Positions 8,506 to 17,709 of a DNA stretch of 64,000 bases are shown one piece after another. Source of the DNA: Azophilus sp965214305 (GTDB lineage: Bacteria; Pseudomonadota; Gammaproteobacteria; Pseudomonadales; Azotimanducaceae); NCBI GenBank assembly GCA_965214305.1, contig OZ243949.1:1674001-1738000 (forward strand). Reading direction: 5' to 3'. A program made the translations under genes and the position numbers. The notes beneath the pieces are model-generated. The model was not told the origin of the DNA and made no database searches. It was given only the letters and a program-made list of their open reading frames with translations. Position 1 is the stretch's first letter. Every line of letters starts with the position of its first letter.

Positions 8506-9417
8506 ATGAAGAGTTTGCAAGGCGCGGCCAGGCGCCGCTGGTGGATTGAGGGTGCCGCGGGCACAAGAGAGGGACTGGCCATCAGCGGCCTTGATTGGGG
8601 AGGCGATGGCCCCATCGCGCTATTGCACCACGCCAACGGATTTTGCGCGGCCACACTGGCACCGCTGGCGCAACGGCTCAAAACCCACTATCGGGTGATC
8701 GCCATTGATGCCCGCGGCCAAGGCGATTCCGACAAACCCCTGCTGCCCGAGGGTGTGCAATGGGCGTATTTCGCGGCAGACCTTGGCTGTGTGGCCCAAC
8801 AAATTCTTGAGGAAACGGGCCACGAGCACATCGGCTACGCCATCGGCAGTTCCTTTGGCGGCACCATCAGCGCCATTGCCGAGGCGCGCCATCCCGGAAC
8901 CTTTGCGCGCATTGCCATGCTCGACCCGCCGGTCCACCTGGGCGAGGACTGGTTACGGAAAGCGGGAATCCAGGCAGCGTCCTCTCGCGGCCCCGAATTA
9001 ATTGCATTGGCGAAGAAGCGACGCGGCCTCTGGCCATCAAGGGAGCTGGTGCGGGCAGCCTGGCACAACAAACCCATGTTCGCCACCTGGACACCGGAAG
9101 CCTTCGAACTCTATCTCAACGAGGGGTTCAAAGAACTGCCCGACGGCAGTGTCACGCTGAAATGCACACCCGCCCTGGAGGCCGCGGTTTTTGAAATGAG
9201 CGGTGCCGATATCGACCTGTTCGGCTGCGTCGCCGAAGCGAATTGCCCGACTTTGCTGGTACACGCCGGGCGCGGCCACTTCCCACCCGAAGTGCATCGA
9301 CAGTTCGCCTCGTTGTTTCCGAACTGCGTTTTCCAAATCGCCGACGCCGGGCATCTGATGCCCTTTGAAGACCCGAATCTTTGCGCGAACATTCTGCTTG
9401 ATTTCGCCGGGCTGTAA
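8506..9417 (+). CDS. alpha/beta hydrolase
   Basis: A 303-residue alpha/beta-hydrolase fold protein. An oxyanion-hole motif HHANGF is at about residue 41. The nucleophile elbow is GSSFGG with Ser116. The acid is probably within VAEANCPTLLVHAGRG, and the catalytic His is in DAGHLMPFEDP near residue 285. Substrate unknown; the family includes esterases, epoxide hydrolases and haloperoxidase-like enzymes. Its start, ATGAAGAGTTTG, is 133 bp after pyrC. It may be co-transcribed with pyrC and the downstream M50 gene. Confidence 0.85.
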   Translation: MKSLQGAARRRWWIEGAAGTREGLAISGLDWGGDGPIALLHHANGFCAATLAPLAQRLKTHYRVIAIDARGQGDSDKPLLPEGVQWAYFAADLGCVAQQILEETGHEHIGYAIGSSFGGTISAIAEARHPGTFARIAMLDPPVHLGEDWLRKAGIQAASSRGPELIALAKKRRGLWPSRELVRAAWHNKPMFATWTPEAFELYLNEGFKELPDGSVTLKCTPALEAAVFEMSGADIDLFGCVAEANCPTLLVHAGRGHFPPEVHRQFASLFPNCVFQIADAGHLMPFEDPNLCANILLDFAGL

Positions 9418-9423
9418 ACGAGC

Positions 9424-9480
9424 GGGCACCCCTCGCGTGTAAGTGGGTTGGCGAAGAAATAGGTGGGTCAGGAGCCTCTG
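9424..9480. repeat. truncated family C and family A repeat ends before the M50 gene
   Basis: After the hydrolase stop, the sequence CACCCCTCGC and GTTGGCGAAGAAATAGG resembles the edge of the family C repeat. It is followed by AGGAGCCTCTG, the first 11 bases of family A. The last base is the first base of the GTG start of the next gene, so the repeat end is its leader. Confidence 0.5.
9470..9474 (+). promoter_or_regulatory. ribosome binding site AGGAG supplied by a repeat end
   Basis: AGGAG lies five bases before the GTG start at 9480. It is the terminal AGGAG of the family A repeat, so the repeat end appears to have become the Shine-Dalgarno of the M50 peptidase gene. Confidence 0.55.
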
Positions 9481-10124
9481 TGATCGGTTTGTTGCTAAGC
9501 GGGCAATTCGCGGTTTTCGCACTGCTGCTCATTGCGCTGGTGATTTCGCTATCGTTCCACGAGTTCGGGCACGCCATCGTCGCCAAATGGTACGGCGACG
9601 ACACCGCCCAACGCGCTGGCCGGCTGACGGTGAACCCGCTTGCCCACATCGACCCGCTGGGGCTGCTCATGGTGGTGCTGGTTGGCTTTGGCTACGCCAA
9701 GCCGGTGCCGGTCAACCCGCGCAATTTTCGTGCGCGCACCGCCGACCTCTGGGTTGCGGCCGCGGGGCCGGCAATGAACTTCTTGCTTGCGCTCGTTGTT
9801 TGGAACACCTATCTGCTGTTGCCTCCGGGCATTTGGGACAACCCGGGCGGTCAAGTCTTTTTCACACTGCTGGCGCAAATCAATTTGCTGTTGATGGTGT
9901 TCAACCTCATCCCGCTCGGCCCGCTCGACGGCCACTACATCCTGCCTTACTTTTTACCGTCGGATCTGGCGCGCCGCTACCGATCATTCAACGCCCGCTA
10001 CGGCACCGGCATATTTCTCGCCTTGATCGTTCTCGGCATCGTTGGCCTGCCAATTTTCCGCTACCTGGCGGATTTCTCGCTGGTCTTGTTGCGCTGGATT
10101 ACGCTCGTTTCGACGTCGGGCTAG
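9480..10124 (+). CDS. M50-family site-2-type membrane metalloprotease
   Basis: A 214-residue multi-spanning protein. The zinc motif HEFGH is at residues 27-31 within the first helix, and the third ligand is Asp150 in NLIPLGPLDGHYIL. About five or six hydrophobic helices are seen. There is no PDZ domain, so this is the short group of site-2-protease homologues often annotated as site-2 protease family, not RseP. Substrates are unknown; such proteins cleave membrane segments within the bilayer. The GTG start is chosen because of the AGGAG five bases upstream. Confidence 0.88.
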   Translation: MIGLLLSGQFAVFALLLIALVISLSFHEFGHAIVAKWYGDDTAQRAGRLTVNPLAHIDPLGLLMVVLVGFGYAKPVPVNPRNFRARTADLWVAAAGPAMNFLLALVVWNTYLLLPPGIWDNPGGQVFFTLLAQINLLLMVFNLIPLGPLDGHYILPYFLPSDLARRYRSFNARYGTGIFLALIVLGIVGLPIFRYLADFSLVLLRWITLVSTSG

Positions 10125-10170
10125 GTGCCTGGCGCTATTTCCCGGTTTTGCTGTAATGTTGCCCGTTCAG

Positions 10171-10247
10171 GCGCCCGTAGCTCAGTTGGATAGAGCGTTG
10201 GCCTCCGAAGCCAAAGGCCGTGCGTTCGAGTCGCACCGGGCGCGCCA
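10171..10247 (+). tRNA. tRNA-Arg, anticodon CCG
   Basis: A 77-base cloverleaf with CCA encoded. The acceptor stem is GCGCCCG paired with CGGGCGC, followed by discriminator G and CCA. The D arm contains AGCTCAGTTGGATAGAGC, the anticodon stem is TTGGC/GCCAA with loop CTCCGAA (anticodon CCG, reading CGG), and the T loop is GTTCGAGTC. No integrated element is visible at its 3' end. Confidence 0.97.
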
Positions 10248-10300
10248 TCCGTCAACAGCCGGTGAATGCCGGCCAACAACCCAAGCGGTGCTGAAACCTA

Positions 10301-11626
10301 TTAAGCCGTCGCCCGGCGTCGTTCCGATGGAAGCCGCAGAAAAGCCAGCGCAACCATCGATATAAAGAAGCCGCCGATCAGCACCGCAAAGGCCGGGAGA
10401 TAACTGCCGGTGGCTTCGTATACGAAAGTGGTGAAGGGCATCCCCACTAATATGAACGGTGTGGTGAGCGGGCTCATAATGCCCATAACGCGGGCAAAGG
10501 CGGCACGGCCATAGATGGAGGCGATCAACACCGTCCACAAAGGCATGACGGCACCGTAGCCGAGCCCGAAAACAATGCCCGCAAGCATGAAGCCCAGCTG
10601 GCTTGCCGAAACCATAATCAGCGCCAGCCCGGCGATCTGGCAACCCAGCGAGATGGCAATGGCAAGCCGCAAGTTGATGTGATCCGATAGGATGCCGAAA
10701 AGTGGCTTGGCAACGGCACCGAAAAAGGTCAGCACGGACATCACGGAGGCGGCCTGCATGGGCGACAGACCCATGTCCGTCATGTGCGAATGCAGGGCCA
10801 GCAACACGCCGCCGATGCCGAGGAAACTGGTTCCCACGATCGCCACGAGGTGCCAAACCCGGCGGTTGCGCAACGCCCGCGCAAGCGTCCAATTGGCGGC
10901 ATCCACCGGACCCTCGGGCAAATCGTCCGCGGTGACGTTCGGCAACAATTCGGCGTTGTCCGGCAGCAACCCCCGATCTTCCGGGCGCTTTATCGCAAAA
11001 CACCAAGCCAAGGGCACCAGCACCACAAAGCCGACAACACCAAGCGTCGATACCGCCGTGCGCCAGCCGAAGGTGAGCACCATCCAAGTGACCAATGGAA
11101 TGATAATGGTGCCGGAAATCGAAATACCGAATCCGGCGATGCCGATAGCGGTGCCCCGCCGCCGGATAAACCAATTGGCCAAGAGCGAATTGTTCGGAAT
11201 CGGCCCCGACATCGCCATGGCAAAACCCAGCAACAAGCCATAGGCGGCGTACAGCTGCCACAATGCGCCGACTTGCCCCATGGCAAGACATCCGAGAAGC
11301 AGCAAAAAGGCACCGGCAATCATCAAGGCCCGCACCGAGCGCTCGGCCACGAACCGCCCCACCCAGGGCCCGGCCAGCGCCACGATGCCGGATTGCAGCG
11401 ACATGGCAATCGAGACCTCAAAGCGATCCGCTTGCAACGCCTCGGTTAGCGGTTTCAGCAGAGGGCTGAAGGCGTAGAACAGGGTGCCCATGGTGAGAAA
11501 TTGGGCGACGAAGGCGAAGCCGACCACCGCCCAACCGAAGAAGAAGCGGGGACGGCCGAGGTTGGCCCGGGAAGCGGGTGCGGAGCTGTCTATGGGGTCC
11601 GGCAAGCGGTTTACTGTTCTCGCCAA
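10301..11626 (-). CDS. MFS transporter (12 membrane helices)
   Basis: A 441-residue major facilitator superfamily protein with about twelve hydrophobic segments. The FFFGWAVVGFAFVAQFL opening and the SGPIPNNSLLANWFIRRRGTAIG loop resemble the monocarboxylate/OFA branch. The middle loop carries two acidic stretches (about residues 200-230). The substrate cannot be assigned. Its start overlaps the stop of the upstream PNPOx-like gene by 16 bp, so the two are probably translated together. It converges on the tRNA-Arg gene. Confidence 0.85.
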   Translation of the reverse strand: MARTVNRLPDPIDSSAPASRANLGRPRFFFGWAVVGFAFVAQFLTMGTLFYAFSPLLKPLTEALQADRFEVSIAMSLQSGIVALAGPWVGRFVAERSVRALMIAGAFLLLLGCLAMGQVGALWQLYAAYGLLLGFAMAMSGPIPNNSLLANWFIRRRGTAIGIAGFGISISGTIIIPLVTWMVLTFGWRTAVSTLGVVGFVVLVPLAWCFAIKRPEDRGLLPDNAELLPNVTADDLPEGPVDAANWTLARALRNRRVWHLVAIVGTSFLGIGGVLLALHSHMTDMGLSPMQAASVMSVLTFFGAVAKPLFGILSDHINLRLAIAISLGCQIAGLALIMVSASQLGFMLAGIVFGLGYGAVMPLWTVLIASIYGRAAFARVMGIMSPLTTPFILVGMPFTTFVYEATGSYLPAFAVLIGGFFISMVALAFLRLPSERRRATA

Positions 11627-12093
11627 ACCAGGGTATCACCAGTGCCTTGCATCAACACCGTTCCCGGCATCACGCGCAATCGCCAAGGCTCGAGCTTGAG
11701 CGCCGCGAAGGTCGGAGAACCGGGGCCATCCCAGCCGGGGATGATAGCGGGATCGTAGCCCACGGGTTCCGGGCCGTTGGCAAACAGCTCCCAAACCATG
11801 CGCCGAGTATCATCGTCGAGCGCCCATTCGGCGCGGCATTCGGCAACGCAGGTGTCCTGGCTCGGCGTCCAATAATTACAGGAAATGTGGGGGCTTGCCT
11901 GCAGATGCGCGCGCTTCACCGGCGTCGGCCCCGTGGCGATCCAACCGGTTAGCTTGGCCCCGTCCCACTGCCAGATGGGATGCAGAACGCGGGAGCGGGG
12001 CCGACCCCGGGCATCCACCGTGGCGGCGGTACACCAGACGATTTGGTGGGCCATTTTTTGGAAGGCGGGGGCGACTTGGGTTAAGGAATGCAT
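11611..12093 (-). CDS. pyridoxamine 5'-phosphate oxidase-like FMN-binding protein
   Basis: About 160 residues with the split-barrel PNPOx-like fold: WCTAATVDARGRPRSRVLHPIW near residue 18 and GWIATGPTPVKRAHLQASPHISCNYW. A C-terminal WRLRVMPG segment replaces the substrate loop of true PdxH, so a general FMN- or F420-dependent reductase is more likely than PdxH itself. I chose the ATG at 12093 (MHSLTQVAPAFQKMAH); the frame is open to 12141. The gene overlaps the MFS transporter downstream. Confidence 0.8.
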   Translation of the reverse strand: MHSLTQVAPAFQKMAHQIVWCTAATVDARGRPRSRVLHPIWQWDGAKLTGWIATGPTPVKRAHLQASPHISCNYWTPSQDTCVAECRAEWALDDDTRRMVWELFANGPEPVGYDPAIIPGWDGPGSPTFAALKLEPWRLRVMPGTVLMQGTGDTLVWREQ

Positions 12094-12141
12094 TGGCTGT
12101 CTCCGACCATAAAAACTAGGATTTATATCTCTGCTTTCCAC

Positions 12142-12519
12142 AAGACCGACATTGCACTTTACAGCGTCTGGCGGAATCTGAACAAGCGTTGTACCGGCTT
12201 GACGACCAACCAGTTAAGAACCAGTGTAAGCACCACAGCCCTACAACGCCCAGGGGATGCGCCATGCAAGACCGTCAGGCAGCTGGCCACCGCAGCGGCG
12301 CTGATGCTGGAACAACGTTTTCCAGTCCTCTACCTGGTTGGCCTGAACGCCGATAATCCGGTGCTTTAATCACCCCAGCCCCAAAGCGCCAATCTCCCAC
12401 AAGCCTTTCAGCCATCTCGCACGCTCCAATTCCGCCCTCAGGGCACAGTCTTGGGTTAACATGATGCTTGACGCACACATGATCCGAATAGATCACTGGT
12501 ACCAGTCACCTGAATCACC
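12142..12519. other. intergenic stretch, no gene recognised
   Basis: No convincing coding frame, RNA or terminator is seen here. A 93-codon plus-strand frame begins within it, but its composition is not protein-like and no family is recognised. Confidence 0.4.
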
Positions 12520-12789
12520 ATGACGCCCTTCGAGACCGAATCCCTGGCCATCAGCACCGCCGCCCTCTGGGTCGCCGTCGGTGCCTTGGTCGCTCAAGCC
12601 GTCATTGGCGCGGGCCAAATCGCCGTCGTCTGGCACGGCATCCGCACCATGATCGCCTCCGGCATGGCCCGCGCCCGTGAGCACGACCAGCGCCATGAGG
12701 AGAACATGCGCAACCACGAGGTGACCATGACCGCGCTGCGGGCCTTGATCGCCCGCACCGCGCCGCAACCAGAGAGAGCCAACGACTGA
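12520..12789 (+). CDS. small membrane protein with a charged helical tail
   Basis: A possible 89-residue protein. Residues about 10-42 are hydrophobic (LAISTAALWVAVGALVAQ, then VIGAGQIAVVW). The rest is a charged helix (ARAREHDQRHEENMRNHEVTM) that could form a coiled coil. I recognise no family. There is no clear Shine-Dalgarno. It ends just before a broken PIN toxin gene, but it does not look like an antitoxin. Confidence 0.5.
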   Translation: MTPFETESLAISTAALWVAVGALVAQAVIGAGQIAVVWHGIRTMIASGMARAREHDQRHEENMRNHEVTMTALRALIARTAPQPERAND

Positions 12790-12795
12790 CCCGCC

Positions 12796-13031
12796 GGCTA
12801 CATCGCCCTCGACACCAATGTCGTCGTCAGGCTCCCGACCAACGACGACCTACCCTAGGGGCCTGCGCCGTCAAGGCCACCCGGCTTGTGGAGAGCGAGC
12901 GGGTGTTCCTCCCACTGTCCGTGGTATTGGAGACGGAATGGGTGTTGCGGAGCGTATACGGCTTGAAGCGTCCGGCAGTCGCAGGTGCCTTTCGAAGCCT
13001 GCTCGGCCTTGCATCCGTGTCTGCTCAATGA
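12796..13031 (+). pseudogene. PIN-domain (VapC-type) toxin, broken
   Basis: The first frame reads YIALDTNVVVRLPTNDDLP and then hits TAG at 12856. The second half continues in another frame as VKATRLVESERVFLPLSVV, LETEWVLRSVYGL, KRPAVAGAFRSLLGL. Together these are the N-terminal half of a PIN RNase: the first acidic residue in LDTNVVVR and the Glu of LETEWVLR. The C-terminal half with the remaining acidic residues is absent. It is dead by frameshift and truncation. No antitoxin gene remains upstream. Confidence 0.75.
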
Positions 13032-13068
13032 TCCTGAACGTTGGCACTCTCATGGCCGCGCTATAGAC

Positions 13069-13270
13069 ATGGGGACGTTACAGGAAGAGATCAGCCTGAA
13101 AATTGACAATCTGCTGCGGACACTTTATGTGCTCTCTGCACCCGAAAATTGACAATCTCGCGGACACCAAGGTCTTGCATGAGGATGTTCGCGACTATTT
13201 CGAACTGTTGAAGGATTACATGCAGCGGGAGCAGATCATGTCCTTCGTCCATACAAGAGGGTATTTCTAA
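13069..13270 (+). pseudogene. small gene split by a 46-bp partial duplication
   Basis: From ATG at 13069 the frame reads MGTLQEEISLKIDNL. It resumes in a different frame at 13145 with KIDNLADTKVLHEDVRD, YFELLKDYMQREQIM, SFVHTRGYF and TAA at 13268. The join is marked by two copies of GAAAATTGACAATCT at 13098-13112 and 13144-13158, 46 bp apart. Removing 46 bp restores a continuous protein of about 51 residues. The product is not recognised. The next small gene starts two bases after the stop, so the pair was probably an operon. Confidence 0.55.
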
Positions 13271-13271
13271 T

Positions 13272-13472
13272 ATGGCAAAAGATCGCACGACACCCGAATT
13301 GTTCTCAGAGGCAGTGCTGAGGCGGAACAACAAAGTCAACAGGAAGACGGTAGCCGCCCACGAGAAATTTGAGAAGGAGTTGCAAAAGCTCGGAGTGGAA
13401 ATCAGGCCGAGCTACGGTCTTGAGCCACCTTTGGGACGGATCGGCACAGAGCTACATAGCCGAAATTGTTGA
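13272..13472 (+). CDS. small hypothetical protein
   Basis: 66 codons, starting two bases after the preceding broken gene. It begins MAKDRTTPELFSEAVLRR and contains NRKTVAAHEKFEKELQKLGVE. The composition is protein-like: charged, helical, then a Pro-rich end. Two-gene spacing suggests translation coupled to the upstream frame. No family recognised. The last 15 codons may be altered, because the following DNA looks decayed. Confidence 0.5.
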   Translation: MAKDRTTPELFSEAVLRRNNKVNRKTVAAHEKFEKELQKLGVEIRPSYGLEPPLGRIGTELHSRNC

Positions 13473-14008
13473 AGGCCGGAATGAATAGCTTGGCACGGTT
13501 CGGTTCCATCTCTGCCTAGCGCTCCGGCGGCGGATCGGTTTTTTCGGTCTCGATGATCTAAGCGGTCAACGCGAGACGTCTTGTCGGCTGGCTGAACCTC
13601 GGGCTTCCTTCCACAATCTAACGGTGATCGATTCCTCGCTTCGCCATGCCTATTCGTACTGGATACACAAAACCACACAAGTTGCTCTGAATCACACTAA
13701 TCGGCTGACCGATGGGCGTCTTTGGGATGATCGGGAAGAAATCTGGCTCAAAATCATCGACCACCTTAGAACCTTCGGGCGGAGCATCTACGCAGAGCCT
13801 TGGCTACCCTCTCCAGCGGCTGACCATCGGCCCCGTAGCGGGCCGGCCATCGGGGGCTGCGGGGGCGATGAAGCTGGCTCCGTCACCGGATTGGAATTTG
13901 CCGTTTAGGCTTCAGAAGAGGGTGCGACGGTTCTGAGCGCGGGAAGGGTGTTACCGCCCTCAACCGGATCCGTAGTTGATTTCTCCCATGCTTCCGCTAC
14001 AACGGGCG
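13473..14008. other. decayed intergenic DNA
   Basis: Several short frames are open on both strands, but none is recognisable and all contain stops within protein-like runs. On the minus strand around 13490-13600 a protein-like stretch (EMEPNRAKLFIPAFNNFG) is broken by two stops, which suggests an old dead gene. Confidence 0.4.
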
Positions 14009-14545
14009 CTACTCCTCGGAAAGCACTTCCCGGTATTCATCCAAATCTGCCAGAACGGCATCAACGGGATAGTCGTCCAAAGGCATATGCAGCCTTGCGG
14101 ATATTTTTTCCCAAACGTCAATGCTATTCAGATCGCTTTTCGTGTCTTCCCCGATATCGAAGATTTGCTCAACCCCCGCGATCACCGCCAAGCCAGCAGC
14201 AATAGCTGTTTTCCCGCCAGATTTCACCAGTGGGGCAGCCACTGTCCCACCTAGGTTAATCATGTCAAAAGTTTTCTCTGCCGTTTCTTTTGATTCGGGC
14301 TGTGCAATCTTGGCCACGTCAATATGCGCCTTTACGACCTTTGCCACATTCTTACGGCACTCTTCGGTCGGCTTCTCCCTACACTTTTCGACTTGCTTGG
14401 CAAATTGCCAATTGTTCGCACTTTCACCAAATACAGAATTGTGAATGGCTCCCTCACCGCCATCGGTGGTTGTCGCACAGCCTGAAACAAGCAAGTAGGC
14501 AACCGCGAAGGCGCGGACCGTTGTGAAATTGCGTTGGTATCTCAT
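14009..14545 (-). CDS. predicted lipoprotein, function unknown
   Basis: 178 residues with a lipoprotein signal: basic start MRYQRNF, hydrophobic core, lipobox LVSGC with Cys23. The mature part is helical and charged (QFAKQVEKCREKPTEECRK, then VVKAHIDVAKIAQPESKE), with a Gly/Ala-rich hydrophobic stretch around TAIAAGLAVIAGVEQIF that could insert in a membrane. Two further cysteines in CREKPTEEC could form a disulfide. No family recognised. The gene stands alone among decayed DNA. Confidence 0.7.
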   Translation of the reverse strand: MRYQRNFTTVRAFAVAYLLVSGCATTTDGGEGAIHNSVFGESANNWQFAKQVEKCREKPTEECRKNVAKVVKAHIDVAKIAQPESKETAEKTFDMINLGGTVAAPLVKSGGKTAIAAGLAVIAGVEQIFDIGEDTKSDLNSIDVWEKISARLHMPLDDYPVDAVLADLDEYREVLSEE

Positions 14546-15297
14546 GTTGCCGCCTTGACATATAGACGAGCCGAGGGGACGATATCCCGCTCAAAACGAG
14601 AAGTCGGGCCCGTGGAGGAGTTCATAACATTTCGGAATTTTGGCGTGTTGATTCCGACATCCTTTCCAAGTGGGCAAGGTACTCGTTCGGGGTTCGGCAA
14701 TCAAGCGCCCGTACAACATTGTCAACGCAAAGTAGAAATGTCCCCTTTCCCCTACAGTACCCTCACTTGTCCATGCAAACTGGCTGGCGAAGCGGTGCGG
14801 GAAGGATGGCGCGAGACGGATGAGCGCATCCTGTTCTGATTCATCAAGGCTATGCGGCGGAGCGACTACGACGGAGCGCTGCAGATGGTGCCGAGCGGGG
14901 ACGGCATGCCCGGAGTTTAGATCGGCTAGGATCGGATGCTGGATGAAAGCCCGCGGCGACATGCCTTGGGATCACGGAGCCCCGCCTCGGTACGAGGCCG
15001 AGCTGGTCCGGATGGACGGCGACACAGCCACAATTCGGGTCGCCGTGGAATAGGAGGCGGGGCCCGAAACGGTCGCTTGCAGGCGGCAAAGCCTCCGCTG
15101 CCCTTCTCTCATCACCTTCCGCAATCCGGCAAAGGAGGCGATGGGGCCATCGGCTACAAGTTGGACGGCAAAGGCAGGTTTGGCCGGGGCGGGCTGGCCG
15201 GTGGCGATTGAAAACATCAAGGCCTTGCTCAATTTGCCTCATTGCCGATGCCTCGCTGAAGAAGAAGGTTCTTGAGAGACTTGGCGAACGGTTGCTA
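14546..15297. other. decayed intergenic DNA, about 750 bp
   Basis: Short frames exist, but none is convincing. On the plus strand a protein-like fragment (YEAELVRMDGDTATIRVAVE) ends in TAG at about 15050 and the same frame continues afterwards with VAIENIKALLNLPHC, suggesting a gene with a premature stop. I could not identify it. Confidence 0.4.
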
Positions 15298-15843
15298 GAG
15301 GCTGTCTCATAAATTAAGTTGTGCTGCCATGTTGAGTCCGCTTATGAAGGTGAACAGAGATTCTCACGGTGCAAGATCTCACAGATACCCAGTATGGGCC
15401 TGCATCGAACCCCTGTTCCTCGAACTGCGCCAGGAAGCTGATGGGCAGGGCCGTCCTAGCGTGACTCGCGGGAGGTGCTCAACGGGGTCCTATGGATTCT
15501 GCGCACTGGCGTACAATGGTCGTAACACTACCCACCGTACCGGATTTGCCGCCGCCGCTTCCTGCAGTGGTGTCGGGCTGGCGTTATGGACTAGCTGCCA
15601 TGTGCCCTAGTCCGGCATGTGGAGAGGAGAAGCGTGACGCTACTCGCCCCGCACAAGCGCAACCGCGTCAAGCCAAAGGCCCATGACAGACGGCAGATGA
15701 GGCACTACAAGCAGCGGTGGAAGGTGGAGTGCCTGTCCGCATGGCTACAGAAAAATCGTCGATCAATAACGAGATTCGAGTGCCATGGCGAGAGCTTTTT
15801 AGATTTCTCTGATTTTTCGGATTATCACTCCGAAAGATTTTAA
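15298..15843 (+). mobile_element. IS5-family insertion sequence remnant
   Basis: The region starts with GAGGCTGTCTCATAA, similar to ends of IS5-type elements. Fragments of an IS5 transposase follow in three frames: WACIEPLF near 15390, then LNGVLWILRTGVQWS, stop, YPPYRICRRRFLQW near 15510-15590. After an internal deletion that removes the central DDE domain comes the C-terminal part NRVKPKAHDRRQMRHYKQRW and VECLSAWLQKNRRSITRFE at 15655-15800. The element is dead. It borders the A/T-rich sulfotransferase region. Confidence 0.75.
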
Positions 15844-15923
15844 GCAAGATTAATCATTTTGATAATGCATTCTTAATCGGAAACTAACTTAAAAAATTAA
15901 TTTCATACTGACGTTGAATTTTT

Positions 15924-17615
15924 ATGCAGATATTCGTACTTGGCATGCATCGCTCTGGCACCTCAGCATTCGCTCGGTTATTGAATTTGATGGGTGTTTA
16001 TTTTGGCGGAGAAAACGCTGGAATAGGCCGTAACGAAGAGAATCAGAAAGGGTTTTGGGAACGACAAGACGTTCGCCAACTGAATGATACGATTCTATTC
16101 AATAAAAATTGTGACTGGGATCGAGTATCAGGTCTTGATCTCAATACACTAGAAGAACGAGAAATTTTCGAACAGGCAGCGGCTGATATCGTGCTAAATA
16201 TGGATGCTCATCGGCCTTGGTTTATGAAAGAACCTCGCTTCTGCATACTATTTCCAATATGGCGCTCTGCCTTGGAGTTTCCTTTTTGCATACATATCAA
16301 TCGCAACCCCCTAGAAATTGCACACTCACTGAAAGTTCGTAACGATATCCCCATCTCTGTAGGTTTAGCGCTATGGCAGTTTTACACCACGCAAGCGTTG
16401 GCGGCATCAAAAACTATTCCACGTATATTTCTAAACTACGAGGAGCTATTAGAGACGCCTCGACAGACAGTTGACCGGATTTATCTGGAGTTGTCGGCAA
16501 GTGGCATACAGAATCTACGCCATCCCAATACACAAGAGTTGCTAAATTTCTTAGACCCTGAATTACGCAGACATCATAAATCTCAGCAGGAACTGAAGGC
16601 GATAGCCACTGTAAGCCAATTAGATTTGTATGAATTCCTGAAATCTTCTAACCAGCCTGCTGACTTCAAAACACCACCTTTATCTTCTCAATGTATTGAT
16701 ACGCTGAGAGAGTACGAACGTTCAATTGATATGAATGAGCGTATTGCAAAAGCAAATGCTCATCGTCAAACAAATGATGAGCAGAGTTGTGAAATTCAGC
16801 TAGCAATAAAACGTCTAGAACTGACGCAAGCCTTAGAATCTAATAAAAAATTATCTATACAAATCAAATCTGAAGAAAATCAGATTTTTAGCATTAATAA
16901 AATGTTAGAAAATATATCATTGCGACGCTCTCAAGCACTATCTGTTATCAGACAACAAGACGATTATTTGTCTAATCTGAAAATTCAAATCGCTAAGATA
17001 TTAGAACTCAAAAATCAGTTAACTGAAACTATTGAAGCGCTGGTTCAATCAAAACGTTGGCGACTCGGCAATTTGATATTGACAGTTTGTAATGCTTTTT
17101 TCTTTCGGACTGCGCCAAAAACCATAATAAGCAGGTTATCAAAAGCAAACTTTGTCTTTCGTACAGTTCGTAAAAATCGGCGAGATCTTGCTATCCAAAT
17201 AGAAATTGCCATTCTTCGCGGAGTGGCATTAATACCCTATCAATTTTCGCTTCTTGACAATTTTTCTGAAATAATGGCTGTTAGAGATGAGCATATTATG
17301 ACAAATCTTTTGCTGCGTAACCTTCATATGGAACTACGAAAGAAAGAAATTGCTGAGCTAATTAATCACATTGATCATATTGCTTTGATCGGAGAATCTT
17401 TCCTTCAATCTAGAAGATGGCATTTAGGTAACTGGTTAGGCACTCTGCCATATAAACTATTTTTTCGGTCGCCTTCACCTACAGCTGCCCAGATATTATC
17501 TGAGTATCTCCAAAAGTATCGAAATGAAAAAACATCTTTGGCTATCAACCTAGAATCTGCATCACAAGACCCAAATATATATTTTCCATTAAAGTTGAAA
17601 GATAATCGAATCTGA
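15924..17615 (+). CDS. sulfotransferase fused to a long coiled-coil region
   Basis: 563 residues. Residues 1-240 are a sulfotransferase domain: the PAPS 5'-phosphosulfate loop GMHRSGTSAF at 7-16 and a 3'-phosphate segment INRNPLEIAHSLKVR at about 130. A coiled coil (about 270-350) follows, then two copies of a short motif, SKRWRLGN at about 375 and SRRWHLGN at about 490, each after a helical linker. Such RWRLGN motifs occur in large glycosyltransferases of surface-polysaccharide clusters. It probably sulfates a surface glycan. Codon use is strikingly A/T-rich compared with the rest of the window, and the gene abuts an IS remnant, so recent acquisition is likely. Confidence 0.8.
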   Translation: MQIFVLGMHRSGTSAFARLLNLMGVYFGGENAGIGRNEENQKGFWERQDVRQLNDTILFNKNCDWDRVSGLDLNTLEEREIFEQAAADIVLNMDAHRPWFMKEPRFCILFPIWRSALEFPFCIHINRNPLEIAHSLKVRNDIPISVGLALWQFYTTQALAASKTIPRIFLNYEELLETPRQTVDRIYLELSASGIQNLRHPNTQELLNFLDPELRRHHKSQQELKAIATVSQLDLYEFLKSSNQPADFKTPPLSSQCIDTLREYERSIDMNERIAKANAHRQTNDEQSCEIQLAIKRLELTQALESNKKLSIQIKSEENQIFSINKMLENISLRRSQALSVIRQQDDYLSNLKIQIAKILELKNQLTETIEALVQSKRWRLGNLILTVCNAFFFRTAPKTIISRLSKANFVFRTVRKNRRDLAIQIEIAILRGVALIPYQFSLLDNFSEIMAVRDEHIMTNLLLRNLHMELRKKEIAELINHIDHIALIGESFLQSRRWHLGNWLGTLPYKLFFRSPSPTAAQILSEYLQKYRNEKTSLAINLESASQDPNIYFPLKLKDNRI

Positions 17616-17709
17616 CAGTCATAAGAGACCAACTATCAAAGCTCAAATTCGGTTTTATCAAACCCATTTACAAAATTAAAATTATAATAAGAAACTAATC
17701 CGAAAAATA

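Noticed and set aside
10171..10260. tRNA-Arg as an integration site for a genomic island
   Set aside because: I found no repeat of its 3' end downstream and no integrase beside it; the only integrase remnant is at 43 kb.
14591..14962. A 123-codon minus-strand frame in the decayed region
   Set aside because: No recognisable motif, overlapping frames on both strands, and surrounding DNA carries obvious gene wreckage; not supported enough to call.
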